Source: Psychroflexus salis (GTDB lineage: Bacteria; Bacteroidota; Bacteroidia; Flavobacteriales; Flavobacteriaceae). From it: a stretch of DNA of 64,000 bases. This document shows, piece by piece, positions 37,983 through 47,316 of the stretch. Location of the stretch: the NCBI RefSeq assembly GCF_014640175.1, contig NZ_BMGL01000009.1:62001-126000 (forward strand), read 5' to 3'. The notes beneath the pieces were generated by a model, which was not told where the DNA came from, did no database searches, and worked only from the letters and a program-made list of their open reading frames with translations. Every line of letters starts with the position of its first letter. Within the stretch, counting starts at the first letter, position 1. The translations under genes were made by a program, and so were the position numbers.

Positions 37983-40900
37983 ATGGAAACCTTAATCTAC
38001 TTAGCAAAATCTGCCGCTCTACTGAGTATTTTTGTATTAATTTATAAACTCTTTTTAAGCAAAGAAAGTTTTTTACAAACCAATCGATTTTTCCTTTTGG
38101 CTGGATTAGTTTTAAGTTTTGGCTTGCCACTACTTAATATTACCCAAATTGAACTGATTGAAGTTGAAATACCAATGCAAGAATCCTTCGGCAATACCAT
38201 AAGTTATTCAAATGAACATTCAATTCCTATAAATTACGTTGATGAAATTCCAGAAGTTATAGAAGCTTCATTTTGGGAACAAATTACTTGGCAAGATGCC
38301 TTGTTATTTGTTTATATTTTAGGAATCATTTTCTTTACAGGAAAGCTTATTTACCATAGTGCCGTTTTATTGAAGCTGCTTCAAAAAGCAAAAAAAGTGA
38401 AGAAAAATGGAATTTGTTATATGGAAACCGAACAAGAAATTGAAGCTTTTTCATTTTTCAATATCATGGCTTACAATCCCAATTTGCTTAGCGAAACCGA
38501 ATTAAAAATCATTAAAACCCATGAAGCAATTCACATTAAAGATGCGCATTCCATCGATATGTTGTTGGGTAATTTAGCTTGTATTATACTTTGGTTCAAC
38601 CCATTATCTTACATTTATCGTTCGGCTATAGATGAAAATTTAGAATACATCGCCGATGCCAAAACAGCTCAAAAAACCAAGTCGATTAAACAATACCAAT
38701 ACACCTTACTGAATTATTTCGCTTTAGAAAGCAACATGCAATATGCCAGTTACTTTTTTAAACAATCATCTTTAAAAAACAGAATTATGATGCTCAACAA
38801 AGAAAAATCTTCAAAACAAAAATTAATAAAATACAGCTTCATTGTACCTTTTATACTTGGTTTTATTTGGCTTTTTCAAACTGAAACCATTGCCAAAGAA
38901 GTGATTATTGATGTAAATGCTAAGAAGGATATTGTTGAAGCATCTTCAAGTAAATTTAATACTTCAAATAATAAGAATAATGCTAAGCTTTTAAATGAAA
39001 ATAATTCAGAAAATTTTCAACAAGACACGCTAAAAACTAGTTCTCATCTTGATAACATCAAAGCAAAAATCACCAAGACAACTACTCAAGATGGACTAGA
39101 CCAACTTGAGAAATTTTTTGCTAAACAACAGCAAAAACTTAAATTTTCTAGGGTAAAACGAAACAAAAATGGAGAGATTACCCGCATTAAAATCAAATTT
39201 TCAGATGATGCGAATGGACTTGAAAAGGAATTGGTAGTTTCTGGAACTGAACCAATAAAAAATTACGAAGTAATTAGAAATTTTAAAAATGATACTGCTG
39301 AAATTGTAGAATTTAAAGAACCTGAAAAAGAGTTATACAATTTTTTAAATGAAGCTACTCAACTAATTATTAATGGTAATTTATATACAAAAAACAAGCC
39401 TATTGCCTTAACCGACATTGTTATAAAAGAAGTAAAAACCAGTACGGTACTTTTTAATGGCAAAAAAAATGAAGAGCTAAACCTTAGTATTGAAGCAACA
39501 GAATTAGAAGAAACCGAAGTATCTGAAATTTACAAATTATTTGAAAATGATGATAAGGAGCGAGAAATCTTCATTTTTAAAACCATTGAAGGCCTTCGTG
39601 AAAACGATGTTAGCCTAATGCGATTGGAAATGAATATTCCCAAAGAAAAATTTGCTGCTCAATTTGAAAGTGGTTACGACAAAACACCAAAAAAAATAGT
39701 ACACACTTCGGTTTATGTAGAAGTTGTGCCAGACTTACAAGAAAAACTTAAAAACCATATTCAAAACGGGAAACAAATTAAGTTAAACGGAAAGAACTTT
39801 AATGCAAAACAACATAAAGGACAATTTATTTTAATGGAAAACTTCAGCTTTAATGACGATGTGCTCGAAGTTACAGGCGAAGTAAAAAATTATGGATTTG
39901 GAGATCACAAACTTTTCAATTCTTACGAAAACAAATTATCTACTGTTTTAAATATTGATGAAGATGGAAAAATTGCGGTTAAAAACATGTATAAAAACAA
40001 TGAAACAAAATCCTTTGTCTCGGATGTTTCATATGCTGAAAACAGAAAGCAATTAACCAACTTGTATGAAAAAGCAGAATTTGTATACATCAACGATAAA
40101 AAAGTGGCTAAAGCAGATTTAATGAACAAAGTGCTTACTTATCAAAATTTCAACATCAAAAATAACGAGTTATACTTTACCGATGCTAAATTAAGACCTA
40201 ACGAAACCAATAAAGGAATAGCAAGGATTTTAATTCAGTTGCTAAAAGACAATGAAAAGCCAAACGAAGAGCAAAAGGTAATTTGGTTTAAAAGTGAAAA
40301 TGAACTAGAAATGGCAAGCATGAGTGGAGTAATCACTTCATCAAACCAAGAGCTTAATTTTAAAGCGAAATCAGAAATTAGCTATTCTAATGAAGAAACC
40401 TACAGTGAAAATGACATTCAAACTTACTTCAACAAAGCCAATCAAGTTTTTTTAGATGGCAATGAAATTCAAAAAAGTGATTTACACACAAACGTCCTTG
40501 TTTTTGGAGAAATTGAATTAAAAAACAATCAATTATTTTTTAAAGACACCGATTTTTATGAAGATATTGAAGCTGATAATTTTAATAAAGTAATTGCAAG
40601 AACTATTCTCTATAAAAAAATGTTGAGAAATAGAAGCATCATTTGGTTCGAAAATGAAAATAAATTACGTTACAAAAAAGGGAACACGGCCTTTTATGCT
40701 TCTCCAAAAGTTGAAGATACGTTTATACTAAATAATGATGTTGCTGTAGATGAAATCAATTTTATCGATACAGTTGATGCAAAAGAGCAGCCTATTTATG
40801 TTGTGAATAATAAAGTTGTGAATGATTCTATATTTAGAAATATTAAACCTAATGAAATTAAGTCGGTTTCTGTATTTAAAAACTTCAATACTTTATCTAA

Positions 40901-41306
40901 AGAACTGCAATCCAATAAAGCTATAGATGCTAAAAATTTTAATGGTTTGGTAAAAGTAGATTTAAAAGACGAAGCATATTACAACACGCATTTTAAAATT
41001 TCAATAACTAAAAACAAAGATGCTTATAGCATGCAATGTACAGAAGGTTGTGCATGGGAAGAGTTGACTTTTGATTTAAACCGATTTACTTCGCAATACA
41101 TTAATGCATTTGGCGTAAGCGGAATTCTTCCAGACAAAAATGAAACTTCCGACCGCTTGGCTAACTTTCAATTTAAAATGAAAGAGAAATCAAATCAAGT
41201 TCAACTAACCAAATTAAATGGAAGCCATTGGGAAGAACTGAGTTTTAGCATGCAAGAAGGCGAAACCTACGAACTCACTCAAAATGGAATTTTAAAACAA
41301 AATTAA
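37983..41306 (+). CDS. BlaR1-like M56 metallopeptidase sensor with long periplasmic repeats
   Basis: The 1107-residue protein starts with helices at about 5-25, 35-52 and 104-124, then the zinc protease domain with HEAIH (180-184) and a likely third ligand in ENLEYIAD (218-225), and a fourth helix at about 284-299. This is the BlaR1/MecR1 topology. Instead of a penicillin-binding domain, it has about 800 residues outside the membrane. Two blocks (about 700-780 and 815-910) are similar and each holds a KNNxLxF core. Near 940-990 a segment PIYVVNNKVVNDSIFRNIKPNEIKSVSVFK resembles a TonB-receptor plug. The inducer is unknown. Followed by a thioredoxin-like protein. Confidence 0.88.
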   Translation: METLIYLAKSAALLSIFVLIYKLFLSKESFLQTNRFFLLAGLVLSFGLPLLNITQIELIEVEIPMQESFGNTISYSNEHSIPINYVDEIPEVIEASFWEQITWQDALLFVYILGIIFFTGKLIYHSAVLLKLLQKAKKVKKNGICYMETEQEIEAFSFFNIMAYNPNLLSETELKIIKTHEAIHIKDAHSIDMLLGNLACIILWFNPLSYIYRSAIDENLEYIADAKTAQKTKSIKQYQYTLLNYFALESNMQYASYFFKQSSLKNRIMMLNKEKSSKQKLIKYSFIVPFILGFIWLFQTETIAKEVIIDVNAKKDIVEASSSKFNTSNNKNNAKLLNENNSENFQQDTLKTSSHLDNIKAKITKTTTQDGLDQLEKFFAKQQQKLKFSRVKRNKNGEITRIKIKFSDDANGLEKELVVSGTEPIKNYEVIRNFKNDTAEIVEFKEPEKELYNFLNEATQLIINGNLYTKNKPIALTDIVIKEVKTSTVLFNGKKNEELNLSIEATELEETEVSEIYKLFENDDKEREIFIFKTIEGLRENDVSLMRLEMNIPKEKFAAQFESGYDKTPKKIVHTSVYVEVVPDLQEKLKNHIQNGKQIKLNGKNFNAKQHKGQFILMENFSFNDDVLEVTGEVKNYGFGDHKLFNSYENKLSTVLNIDEDGKIAVKNMYKNNETKSFVSDVSYAENRKQLTNLYEKAEFVYINDKKVAKADLMNKVLTYQNFNIKNNELYFTDAKLRPNETNKGIARILIQLLKDNEKPNEEQKVIWFKSENELEMASMSGVITSSNQELNFKAKSEISYSNEETYSENDIQTYFNKANQVFLDGNEIQKSDLHTNVLVFGEIELKNNQLFFKDTDFYEDIEADNFNKVIARTILYKKMLRNRSIIWFENENKLRYKKGNTAFYASPKVEDTFILNNDVAVDEINFIDTVDAKEQPIYVVNNKVVNDSIFRNIKPNEIKSVSVFKNFNTLSKELQSNKAIDAKNFNGLVKVDLKDEAYYNTHFKISITKNKDAYSMQCTEGCAWEELTFDLNRFTSQYINAFGVSGILPDKNETSDRLANFQFKMKEKSNQVQLTKLNGSHWEELSFSMQEGETYELTQNGILKQN

Positions 41307-41321
41307 TCTAACAAATAAAAA

Positions 41322-42065
41322 ATGCTAAAACTACTCATGATTTTTGCATTATACATCACATCTATGTTATGTAATGCACAAGAAAATATAGTTTATTATA
41401 AATTTGCTGATGGGAAAGCCATTACCCAAAAGCAGCTCGATAAAAGGATTGAACAATATAAGAATATTGCAAATCAAATTCATCAAGACGCACAAGTGCA
41501 AACTTTCTATGTAGACACGCTAGTAAAGCAAGACTCTATAATTGTAGCTACTAGTATAGAATTAATGATTAACGGCGAAATTCTTTCACCAAGTAAAGAG
41601 CAAAAAAATGGAGTTCGAGACCAATTGCTGGGCAAAGCATTTCCAGATTTTAACCTAGCCAACTTACAAGATAAAAAAATGGGTTTTGAAAAATACAAAG
41701 GCGAACCCGTCATGATTAATTTCTGGTTTAAAAATTGCGCACCTTGTATAGACGAAATGCCAGCTTTAAATAAGCTAAAAGAAAAATACCAAGATCAAGT
41801 TCATTTTGTAGCGATCACTTTTAATACCAAATCGGAAGTAAATACTTTTTTAGAAACACACGAATTTAATTTCGAACACCTTATTGATGCCAACGATTTT
41901 TGCAATGAATTAAGTATTAATTCCTATCCTTTAAATGCATTTATCGATTCCACTGGAAAAGTAGTAGCTGTAGAAAATGGTATTCCTTATATGATGGATG
42001 AAAATGGCAAAATGAAACCCGGCAATGAAACTTATTTTGAAGAAATTATAAATAAAATGTTGTAA
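41322..42065 (+). CDS. TlpA-like exported thioredoxin-fold protein
   Basis: The 247-residue protein has a signal peptide (to about NAQ, residue 20), a 90-residue N-terminal part and a TlpA/ResA-like thioredoxin domain with the redox pair CAPC at 139-142 (FWFKNCAPCIDEMP). It would reduce or isomerise disulfides in the periplasm. It starts 15 bases after the M56 gene, so it is likely part of the blaI operon. A strong hairpin at 42093-42132 ends that transcript. Confidence 0.88.
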   Translation: MLKLLMIFALYITSMLCNAQENIVYYKFADGKAITQKQLDKRIEQYKNIANQIHQDAQVQTFYVDTLVKQDSIIVATSIELMINGEILSPSKEQKNGVRDQLLGKAFPDFNLANLQDKKMGFEKYKGEPVMINFWFKNCAPCIDEMPALNKLKEKYQDQVHFVAITFNTKSEVNTFLETHEFNFEHLIDANDFCNELSINSYPLNAFIDSTGKVVAVENGIPYMMDENGKMKPGNETYFEEIINKML

Positions 42066-42092
42066 CATTTAAATACAAATACTTGAATTGCC

Positions 42093-42140
42093 TCTCGGCA
42101 GAGACACTTTAAAAAGCCTATCTTTGCCGAGAATTTTTTT
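42093..42140 (+). terminator. Strong hairpin terminator before tgt
   Basis: TCTCGGCAGAGA (42093-42104) pairs with TCTTTGCCGAGA (42121-42132), a 12-pair stem with one G-T wobble, followed by a T-run at 42135-42141. The tgt ATG is at 42144. It ends the blaI-M56-TlpA unit. Its right arm also contains TATCTTTG (42119-42126), a -7 consensus match that could start tgt transcription. Confidence 0.75.
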
Positions 42141-42143
42141 TGA

Positions 42144-43274
42144 ATGAAATTTGATTTAAAAGCTAAAGACCCACTTTCGAACGCGAGAGCTGGAAAAATT
42201 ACCACGGACCACGGCACTATAGAAACTCCGATTTTTATGCCCGTAGGCACAATCGCTACTGTAAAAGGAGTGCATCAGCGCGAATTAAAAAACGACATCA
42301 ATGCCGATGTAATTTTAGGAAACACCTATCATTTATACTTACGCCCAAAAACAGAAATTTTAAAACAAGCTGGTGGTTTGCATAAATTCATGAATTGGGA
42401 CCGAAATATTCTAACTGATAGCGGTGGTTATCAGGTTTATTCACTTTCAGCAAACCGAAAAATTAAGGAAGAAGGTGTAAAATTCAAATCGCATATCGAT
42501 GGTTCTTCGCATTGGTTTACACCCGAAAATGTAATGGATATTCAGCGAGAAATCGGCGCAGATATTATCATGGCTTTCGATGAATGTACTCCGTATCCAT
42601 GCGATTACAACTATGCGCAACGCTCTATGCACATGACGCATCGTTGGCTAGAACGCTGTATTGCTCAATTAAAAATAAGTCCGGAATTATACGGCTATAA
42701 ACAAACACTTTTCCCAATTGTACAGGGAAGTACGTACAAAGATTTACGCAAACAATCTGCAGAGTACATCGCTTCAGTTGAAGCAGAAGGAAACGCAATT
42801 GGTGGCCTTTCTGTAGGCGAACCAGACGATGAGATGTATGCTATGACAGAAGTGGTTACCGACATTCTACCAGAAGACAAACCCAGATATTTAATGGGTG
42901 TTGGTACACCACTTAATTTATTAGAAAATATTGCATTAGGCGTAGATATGTTCGATTGTGTTATGCCAACTCGAAATGCTAGAAATGGAATGTTATTTAC
43001 CGCTCATGGTACCATAAACATTAAAAATAAGAAATGGCATAACGACTTTTCGCCAATCGATGAAATGGATATAACTTGGGTAGATACAGAATATAGCAAG
43101 GCTTATTTAAGGCATTTATTTACAGTAAATGAATTATTAGGTAAACAAATTGCCACCATACACAATTTAGGTTTTTATCTTTGGTTAGTAAGAGAAGCAA
43201 GAAAACAAATTATTGCTGGTACTTTCAGATCATGGAAAGACAAAATGGTAAAACAAATGAACAAACGCTTGTAG
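42144..43274 (+). CDS. tgt: tRNA-guanine(34) transglycosylase lacking zinc cysteines
   Basis: Tgt swaps guanine-34 for preQ1 in GUN-anticodon tRNAs. The 376-residue protein has TDSGGYQ (91-97, with general acid/base D92), GGLSVGEP, and the nucleophile in DMFDCVMPTRNARNG (D271). In E. coli, zinc is bound by CxCxxC in the segment DPECDCYTC plus a His. Here the same place reads SPIDEMDITWVDTEYSKAY, with no cysteine at all; the His of TIHNL (340) remains. Catalytic residues are intact, so an active enzyme without this zinc is likely. The next gene begins two bases after the stop. Confidence 0.95.
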   Translation: MKFDLKAKDPLSNARAGKITTDHGTIETPIFMPVGTIATVKGVHQRELKNDINADVILGNTYHLYLRPKTEILKQAGGLHKFMNWDRNILTDSGGYQVYSLSANRKIKEEGVKFKSHIDGSSHWFTPENVMDIQREIGADIIMAFDECTPYPCDYNYAQRSMHMTHRWLERCIAQLKISPELYGYKQTLFPIVQGSTYKDLRKQSAEYIASVEAEGNAIGGLSVGEPDDEMYAMTEVVTDILPEDKPRYLMGVGTPLNLLENIALGVDMFDCVMPTRNARNGMLFTAHGTINIKNKKWHNDFSPIDEMDITWVDTEYSKAYLRHLFTVNELLGKQIATIHNLGFYLWLVREARKQIIAGTFRSWKDKMVKQMNKRL

Positions 43275-43275
43275 A

Positions 43276-44349
43276 TTGAAAATCCTAGACTGGTACATAT
43301 TAAAACGCTATTTATCTACTTTTTTTGTAATGGTATTGCTTTTCATTCCAATTGGAATAATTGTAGATTTCTCTGAAAAAGTAGATAAAATTATCGCCAA
43401 CGAAGCTCCATTAGACGAAACTTTAGCTTACTACGGAAACTTTACCATTTATTTTGCTAATCTACTCTTCCCTATTTTACTTTTTTTATCGGTAATTTGG
43501 TTTACATCCAAATTAGCTAATAACACAGAAATTGTGGCTTTTTTGAGTTCAGGTGTTTCTTTTACTCGCTTTTTAAGACCATATTTTATAGGAGCAAGCA
43601 TAGTTTGTGGAATTGCCATTGTTTTAAGCATGTATATTGTACCATCTGCAAGTGCGGGTTTTAATGAATATAAATTTAAGTATTTAAAAAGTTCTAGACC
43701 AAGCGAAAGACCCCGAGATGTTTACAGACAAATTAATGACAACGAAGTAATTTATGCGAGCAATTTTAGAGAAAAGAGTAAAACTGCATCCAACTTTACT
43801 TTAGAACATTTTGAAGGAACAGAGTTGAAATATAAAATTAAAGCTGACCGACTAAAACTAAATGCAGATTCTACTTACACCTTAAAAAATTATGTAAAGC
43901 GAATTGTAGGCGAAAGAGAAGATGTTTTTATTAAAGAAAATACATTAGACACAATCCTTCCCTTCGATTTTGATGAATTAACACCAGTAGAATATATTGC
44001 AGAAACATTAAATTACAACGAACTGCAAGATTTTATAGCACAAGAAAAAAAGCGTGGTTCACCTAACATTAATCGCTACGAAGTAGTTTCTTATCGACGC
44101 TGGAGTATTCCTGTTTCGGCATTTATTTTAACCATTATCGGTGTTTCGGTGTCTGCTATAAAACGACGTGGTGGTATGGGTGTAAATCTAGCCATTGGTA
44201 TTGTAATTGGCTTCGGTTATATCTTTTTTGAAAAAGTATTTGGTAGCATTGCCGAAGAGTCTACCTTTTCTCCACTTATTGCAGTTTGGTTTTCGAATAT
44301 CGTTTTCGGAATTCTCTCAATTTACTTACTTCAAAAAGCAAAGAGGTAA
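43276..44349 (+). CDS. LptF/LptG-family lipopolysaccharide export permease
   Basis: Translation starts at TTG (43276), one base after the tgt stop codon. The 357-residue YjgP/YjgQ-family protein has two groups of three membrane helices (about 15-35, 55-75, 95-118 and about 275-295, 302-318, 332-350) around a periplasmic beta domain. It works with LptB (encoded at 48584) as the inner-membrane motor that pulls LPS to the periplasm. LptF and LptG cannot be told apart here. Confidence 0.93.
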   Translation: MKILDWYILKRYLSTFFVMVLLFIPIGIIVDFSEKVDKIIANEAPLDETLAYYGNFTIYFANLLFPILLFLSVIWFTSKLANNTEIVAFLSSGVSFTRFLRPYFIGASIVCGIAIVLSMYIVPSASAGFNEYKFKYLKSSRPSERPRDVYRQINDNEVIYASNFREKSKTASNFTLEHFEGTELKYKIKADRLKLNADSTYTLKNYVKRIVGEREDVFIKENTLDTILPFDFDELTPVEYIAETLNYNELQDFIAQEKKRGSPNINRYEVVSYRRWSIPVSAFILTIIGVSVSAIKRRGGMGVNLAIGIVIGFGYIFFEKVFGSIAEESTFSPLIAVWFSNIVFGILSIYLLQKAKR

Positions 44350-44548
44350 CATTCTTCATAGAAAAAACACCTTAAAATTATTAGCTCTAATCATCAAAGC
44401 GGAATTGTTTGGTTAAGCATTCGTATTGAGTTAAGCTTTCCTTAGTATGCCGAAGAGTCGAAATTCTCGCTATAGTGTGTTTGTTTGACTTAATGATTAA
44501 AAATTGAATTTTAAACTCGTAAATAGAAATGCATTTTCTAAAGTTTCC

Positions 44549-44556
44549 TATATTTG
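44549..44556 (+). promoter_or_regulatory. Probable -7 box for accA
   Basis: TATATTTG is an exact TAnnTTTG match 35 bases before the ATG at 44592. The 242-base gap between LptF/G and accA holds no other clear signal; no -33 TTTG is seen. Confidence 0.45.
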
Positions 44557-44591
44557 CTTATTCACTCTTTACCTAAACACGACACTCAATT

Positions 44592-45548
44592 ATGGAGTAT
44601 TTAGACTTTGAAATTCCTATAAAAGAATTAAACGAGCAATACCAAAAAGCTTGTAGAATTGGCACAGAAAGCGATGTTGATGTATCTGATACATGTAAGC
44701 AGCTTGAAAAAAGAATAGAAGAAACCAAAAAAGAAATTTATAAAAATTTAAGTGCATGGCAACGGGTACAATTATCTAGACATCCCAATCGCCCCTACAC
44801 GATGGACTACATTAATGCCATTTGTGGAGACTCATTTTTAGAATTACATGGTGACCGAAATTTTGGAGACGATAAAGCCATGGTTGGTGGTCTAGGAAAA
44901 ATTAAAGACCAAAGTTTTATGTTTATTGGTCAGCAAAAAGGCTACAATACTAAAACAAGACAATATCGAAATTTTGGAATGGCAAGTCCAGAAGGATATC
45001 GAAAAGCATTGCGCTTAATGCAATCGGCAGAAAAATTTGGAATCCCAATAGTTTGTTTAATCGACACTCCTGGTGCTTTTCCTGGCTTGGAAGCAGAAGA
45101 GCGCGGACAAGGTGAAGCTATTGCAAGAAATATTCAAAAAATGTTTAATATTCAAGTGCCAATTACAGTAATTATAATTGGAGAAGGAGCAAGTGGTGGC
45201 GCATTAGGCATTGGTGTAGGCGATAAAATTATTATGTTAGAAAACACATGGTACTCTGTTATTTCACCAGAATCATGTTCTTCTATTTTGTGGAGAAGCT
45301 GGGAACAAAAGCAAATTGCAGCAGAAGCCTTAAAGCTTACCGCAAAAGATATGAAAAAACAAAAATTAATCGATGAGATTTTAAAAGAACCAATTGGTGG
45401 AGCTCATAGCGATCGAGAAAATACTTTTAAAAGTGTCGAAAAATGTATTTTAAAATCTTACGAAGAACTTAAAAAGTTATCACCAGAAAAATTGATAGAA
45501 AATCGAATGAATAAATTTATTGAAATGGGCGTATTTCAAGACGCATAA
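44592..45548 (+). CDS. accA: Acetyl-CoA carboxylase carboxyltransferase alpha subunit
   Basis: AccA with AccD transfers the carboxyl group from biotin to acetyl-CoA, the committed step of fatty acid synthesis. The 318-residue protein starts with the family N-terminus ([19 protein letters not shown]) and has [23 protein letters not shown] and [15 protein letters not shown], both typical. accD is not in the window. Confidence 0.97.
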   Translation: MEYLDFEIPIKELNEQYQKACRIGTESDVDVSDTCKQLEKRIEETKKEIYKNLSAWQRVQLSRHPNRPYTMDYINAICGDSFLELHGDRNFGDDKAMVGGLGKIKDQSFMFIGQQKGYNTKTRQYRNFGMASPEGYRKALRLMQSAEKFGIPIVCLIDTPGAFPGLEAEERGQGEAIARNIQKMFNIQVPITVIIIGEGASGGALGIGVGDKIIMLENTWYSVISPESCSSILWRSWEQKQIAAEALKLTAKDMKKQKLIDEILKEPIGGAHSDRENTFKSVEKCILKSYEELKKLSPEKLIENRMNKFIEMGVFQDA

Positions 45549-45699
45549 TTCCGAATCCCAATTAGAATAAAATGTCCGGGGTTTTTGCTTCGGATTTTTT
45601 TAGTTATTAACATCAATTAAATACTTATAAACACTAAATTGTTGATATGATGTTAACTACCAAAAAAATAGTTTAGTAACATTAAAACAAGGTTTTTTT

Positions 45700-45707
45700 T
45701 ACATTCG
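45700..45707 (+). promoter_or_regulatory. Possible weak -7 box before dnaB
   Basis: TACATTCG differs from TAnnTTTG at one base and lies 4 bases before the dnaB ATG (45712), preceded by a T-run. If it is the promoter, the mRNA would be almost leaderless. Support is weak. Confidence 0.3.
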
Positions 45708-45711
45708 CAAT

Positions 45712-47241
45712 ATGGAGTCACAACAAAAATATATTCAAAATCAAAGCCAAAAAGGTAGTGTAATCAGCCTTCAAAAAGGAAAACTTCCACCACAAGCTAT
45801 TGATTTAGAAGAAGTTGTATTAGGTGCGATGATGATCGATAAAAAAGGAGTCGACGAAGCTATCGATATTTTAAGTCCAGATGCATTTTACAAGGACGCT
45901 CACAAGCACATTTTTGACGCTATTCATATTCTTTTTCAAGAAGGCCAACCCATTGACTTGTTAACGGTTTCTAGCCAACTTAAAAAGGAGAAAAAATTAG
46001 AAATCTGTGGAGGTGAATATTACTTGATTCAGCTTACTCAAAAAATTTCGTCTTCTGCCCATATTGAATACCACTCTAGAATTATTCTACAAAAATATAT
46101 TCAACGTAGTTTAATTAAAATTTCAAACGAAATTATAGAAGAAGCTTATGATGAAGGCACCGATGTGTTTGATTTGCTCGACCATGCAGAATCTAAACTC
46201 TACGAAGTTACACAAGGCAATATTAAAAAATCTTCAGAAACGGCACAAAACTTAGTAACTCAAGCCTTAAAACGAATTGAAGAAATATCGAATAAAGAAG
46301 GTTTAAGTGGAATTCCATCTGGTTTTGATGATTTAGATAAATTAACTTCAGGTTGGCAACCTTCCGATTTAATTATTGTTGCAGCAAGGCCAGGTATGGG
46401 AAAAACAGCACTTACCTTATCTATGGCTAGAAATATGGCAGTTGAACACAAAATACCTGTTGCATTTTTCTCTTTAGAAATGTCTTCAGTACAGTTAATT
46501 ACCCGTTTAATTTCATCTGAAACTGGTCTAAATTCTGAAAAATTAAGAACTGGCAACTTAAAAAAACACGAGTGGGAACAACTCAATGTAAAAGTAAAAG
46601 CTTTAGAACAAGCTCCTTTATTCATTGACGATACACCTTCTCTATCCATTTTCGACCTAAGAGCAAAAGCTAGGAGACTTTCGTCTCAACATGGCATTCA
46701 ACTAATCGTAATTGATTATTTACAGTTAATGACAGGTGGCGGAAACAACAAAGGCGGAAATAGAGAACAAGAAATTTCTACCATTTCTAGAAACCTAAAA
46801 GCCTTAGCTAAAGAATTAAATGTTCCTGTAATTGCACTTTCACAACTTTCGCGTGCTGTAGAAACTCGTGGTGGTACCAAAAGACCATTGTTGAGCGACT
46901 TACGAGAATCGGGAGCAATTGAGCAAGATGCAGATATTGTTTCATTTATTTATAGACCAGAATATTACGATATACAAGAATGGGATGACGAAGAAGCAAA
47001 TCCTACAGAAGGACAAGGTGAATTTATTGTTGCTAAACACAGAAATGGTGGCTTAGATAATATCCGACTTAAGTTTGTAGGTGAATTAGGTCGATTTGAA
47101 AACTTAAAAAGCATTACTGAAGATTTAGAATTTGATTCTAAAATGAATAGTGAAAATGATCCATTTAGCACGCCCAAAACTTCAAATCCTAGTGAAGCTT
47201 TTGGAACTAATGAAGACGATAGCGATCCCTTTCCTTTTTAA
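45712..47241 (+). CDS. dnaB: Replicative DNA helicase DnaB
   Basis: The 509-residue hexameric helicase unwinds DNA at the replication fork. The N-terminal primase-binding domain spans about 25-160. The RecA-like domain has the Walker A AARPGMGKTA (about 224-233), EMSS, DYLQLM (Walker B), and the C-terminal motif SDLRESGAIEQDAD. No intein interrupts it. A polar C-terminal tail (about 45 residues) is present. Confidence 0.97.
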   Translation: MESQQKYIQNQSQKGSVISLQKGKLPPQAIDLEEVVLGAMMIDKKGVDEAIDILSPDAFYKDAHKHIFDAIHILFQEGQPIDLLTVSSQLKKEKKLEICGGEYYLIQLTQKISSSAHIEYHSRIILQKYIQRSLIKISNEIIEEAYDEGTDVFDLLDHAESKLYEVTQGNIKKSSETAQNLVTQALKRIEEISNKEGLSGIPSGFDDLDKLTSGWQPSDLIIVAARPGMGKTALTLSMARNMAVEHKIPVAFFSLEMSSVQLITRLISSETGLNSEKLRTGNLKKHEWEQLNVKVKALEQAPLFIDDTPSLSIFDLRAKARRLSSQHGIQLIVIDYLQLMTGGGNNKGGNREQEISTISRNLKALAKELNVPVIALSQLSRAVETRGGTKRPLLSDLRESGAIEQDADIVSFIYRPEYYDIQEWDDEEANPTEGQGEFIVAKHRNGGLDNIRLKFVGELGRFENLKSITEDLEFDSKMNSENDPFSTPKTSNPSEAFGTNEDDSDPFPF

Positions 47242-47285
47242 GTTTAAATTAAGCGCAGAAGCCTTCTCGATTTCCAATATTTCTG

Positions 47286-47293
47286 TACATTTG
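47286..47293 (+). promoter_or_regulatory. Possible -7 box for the 47317 gene
   Basis: TACATTTG matches TAnnTTTG and lies 23 bases before the ATG at 47317. No -33 element could be identified, so confidence is low. Confidence 0.4.
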
Positions 47294-47316
47294 GATATCA
47301 ATTTTTATTGTAAATT

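Noticed and set aside
42066-42143. PreQ1 riboswitch in front of tgt
   Set aside because: The hairpin and T-run look like a plain terminator. I see no preQ1-type pseudoknot tail or C-rich loop.
44350-44591. Possible dispersed repeat or RNA in the gap before accA
   Set aside because: Some symmetrical words are present (GAGTCGAAATTCTC), but no long stem and no second copy in the window; only the TATATTTG box was kept.
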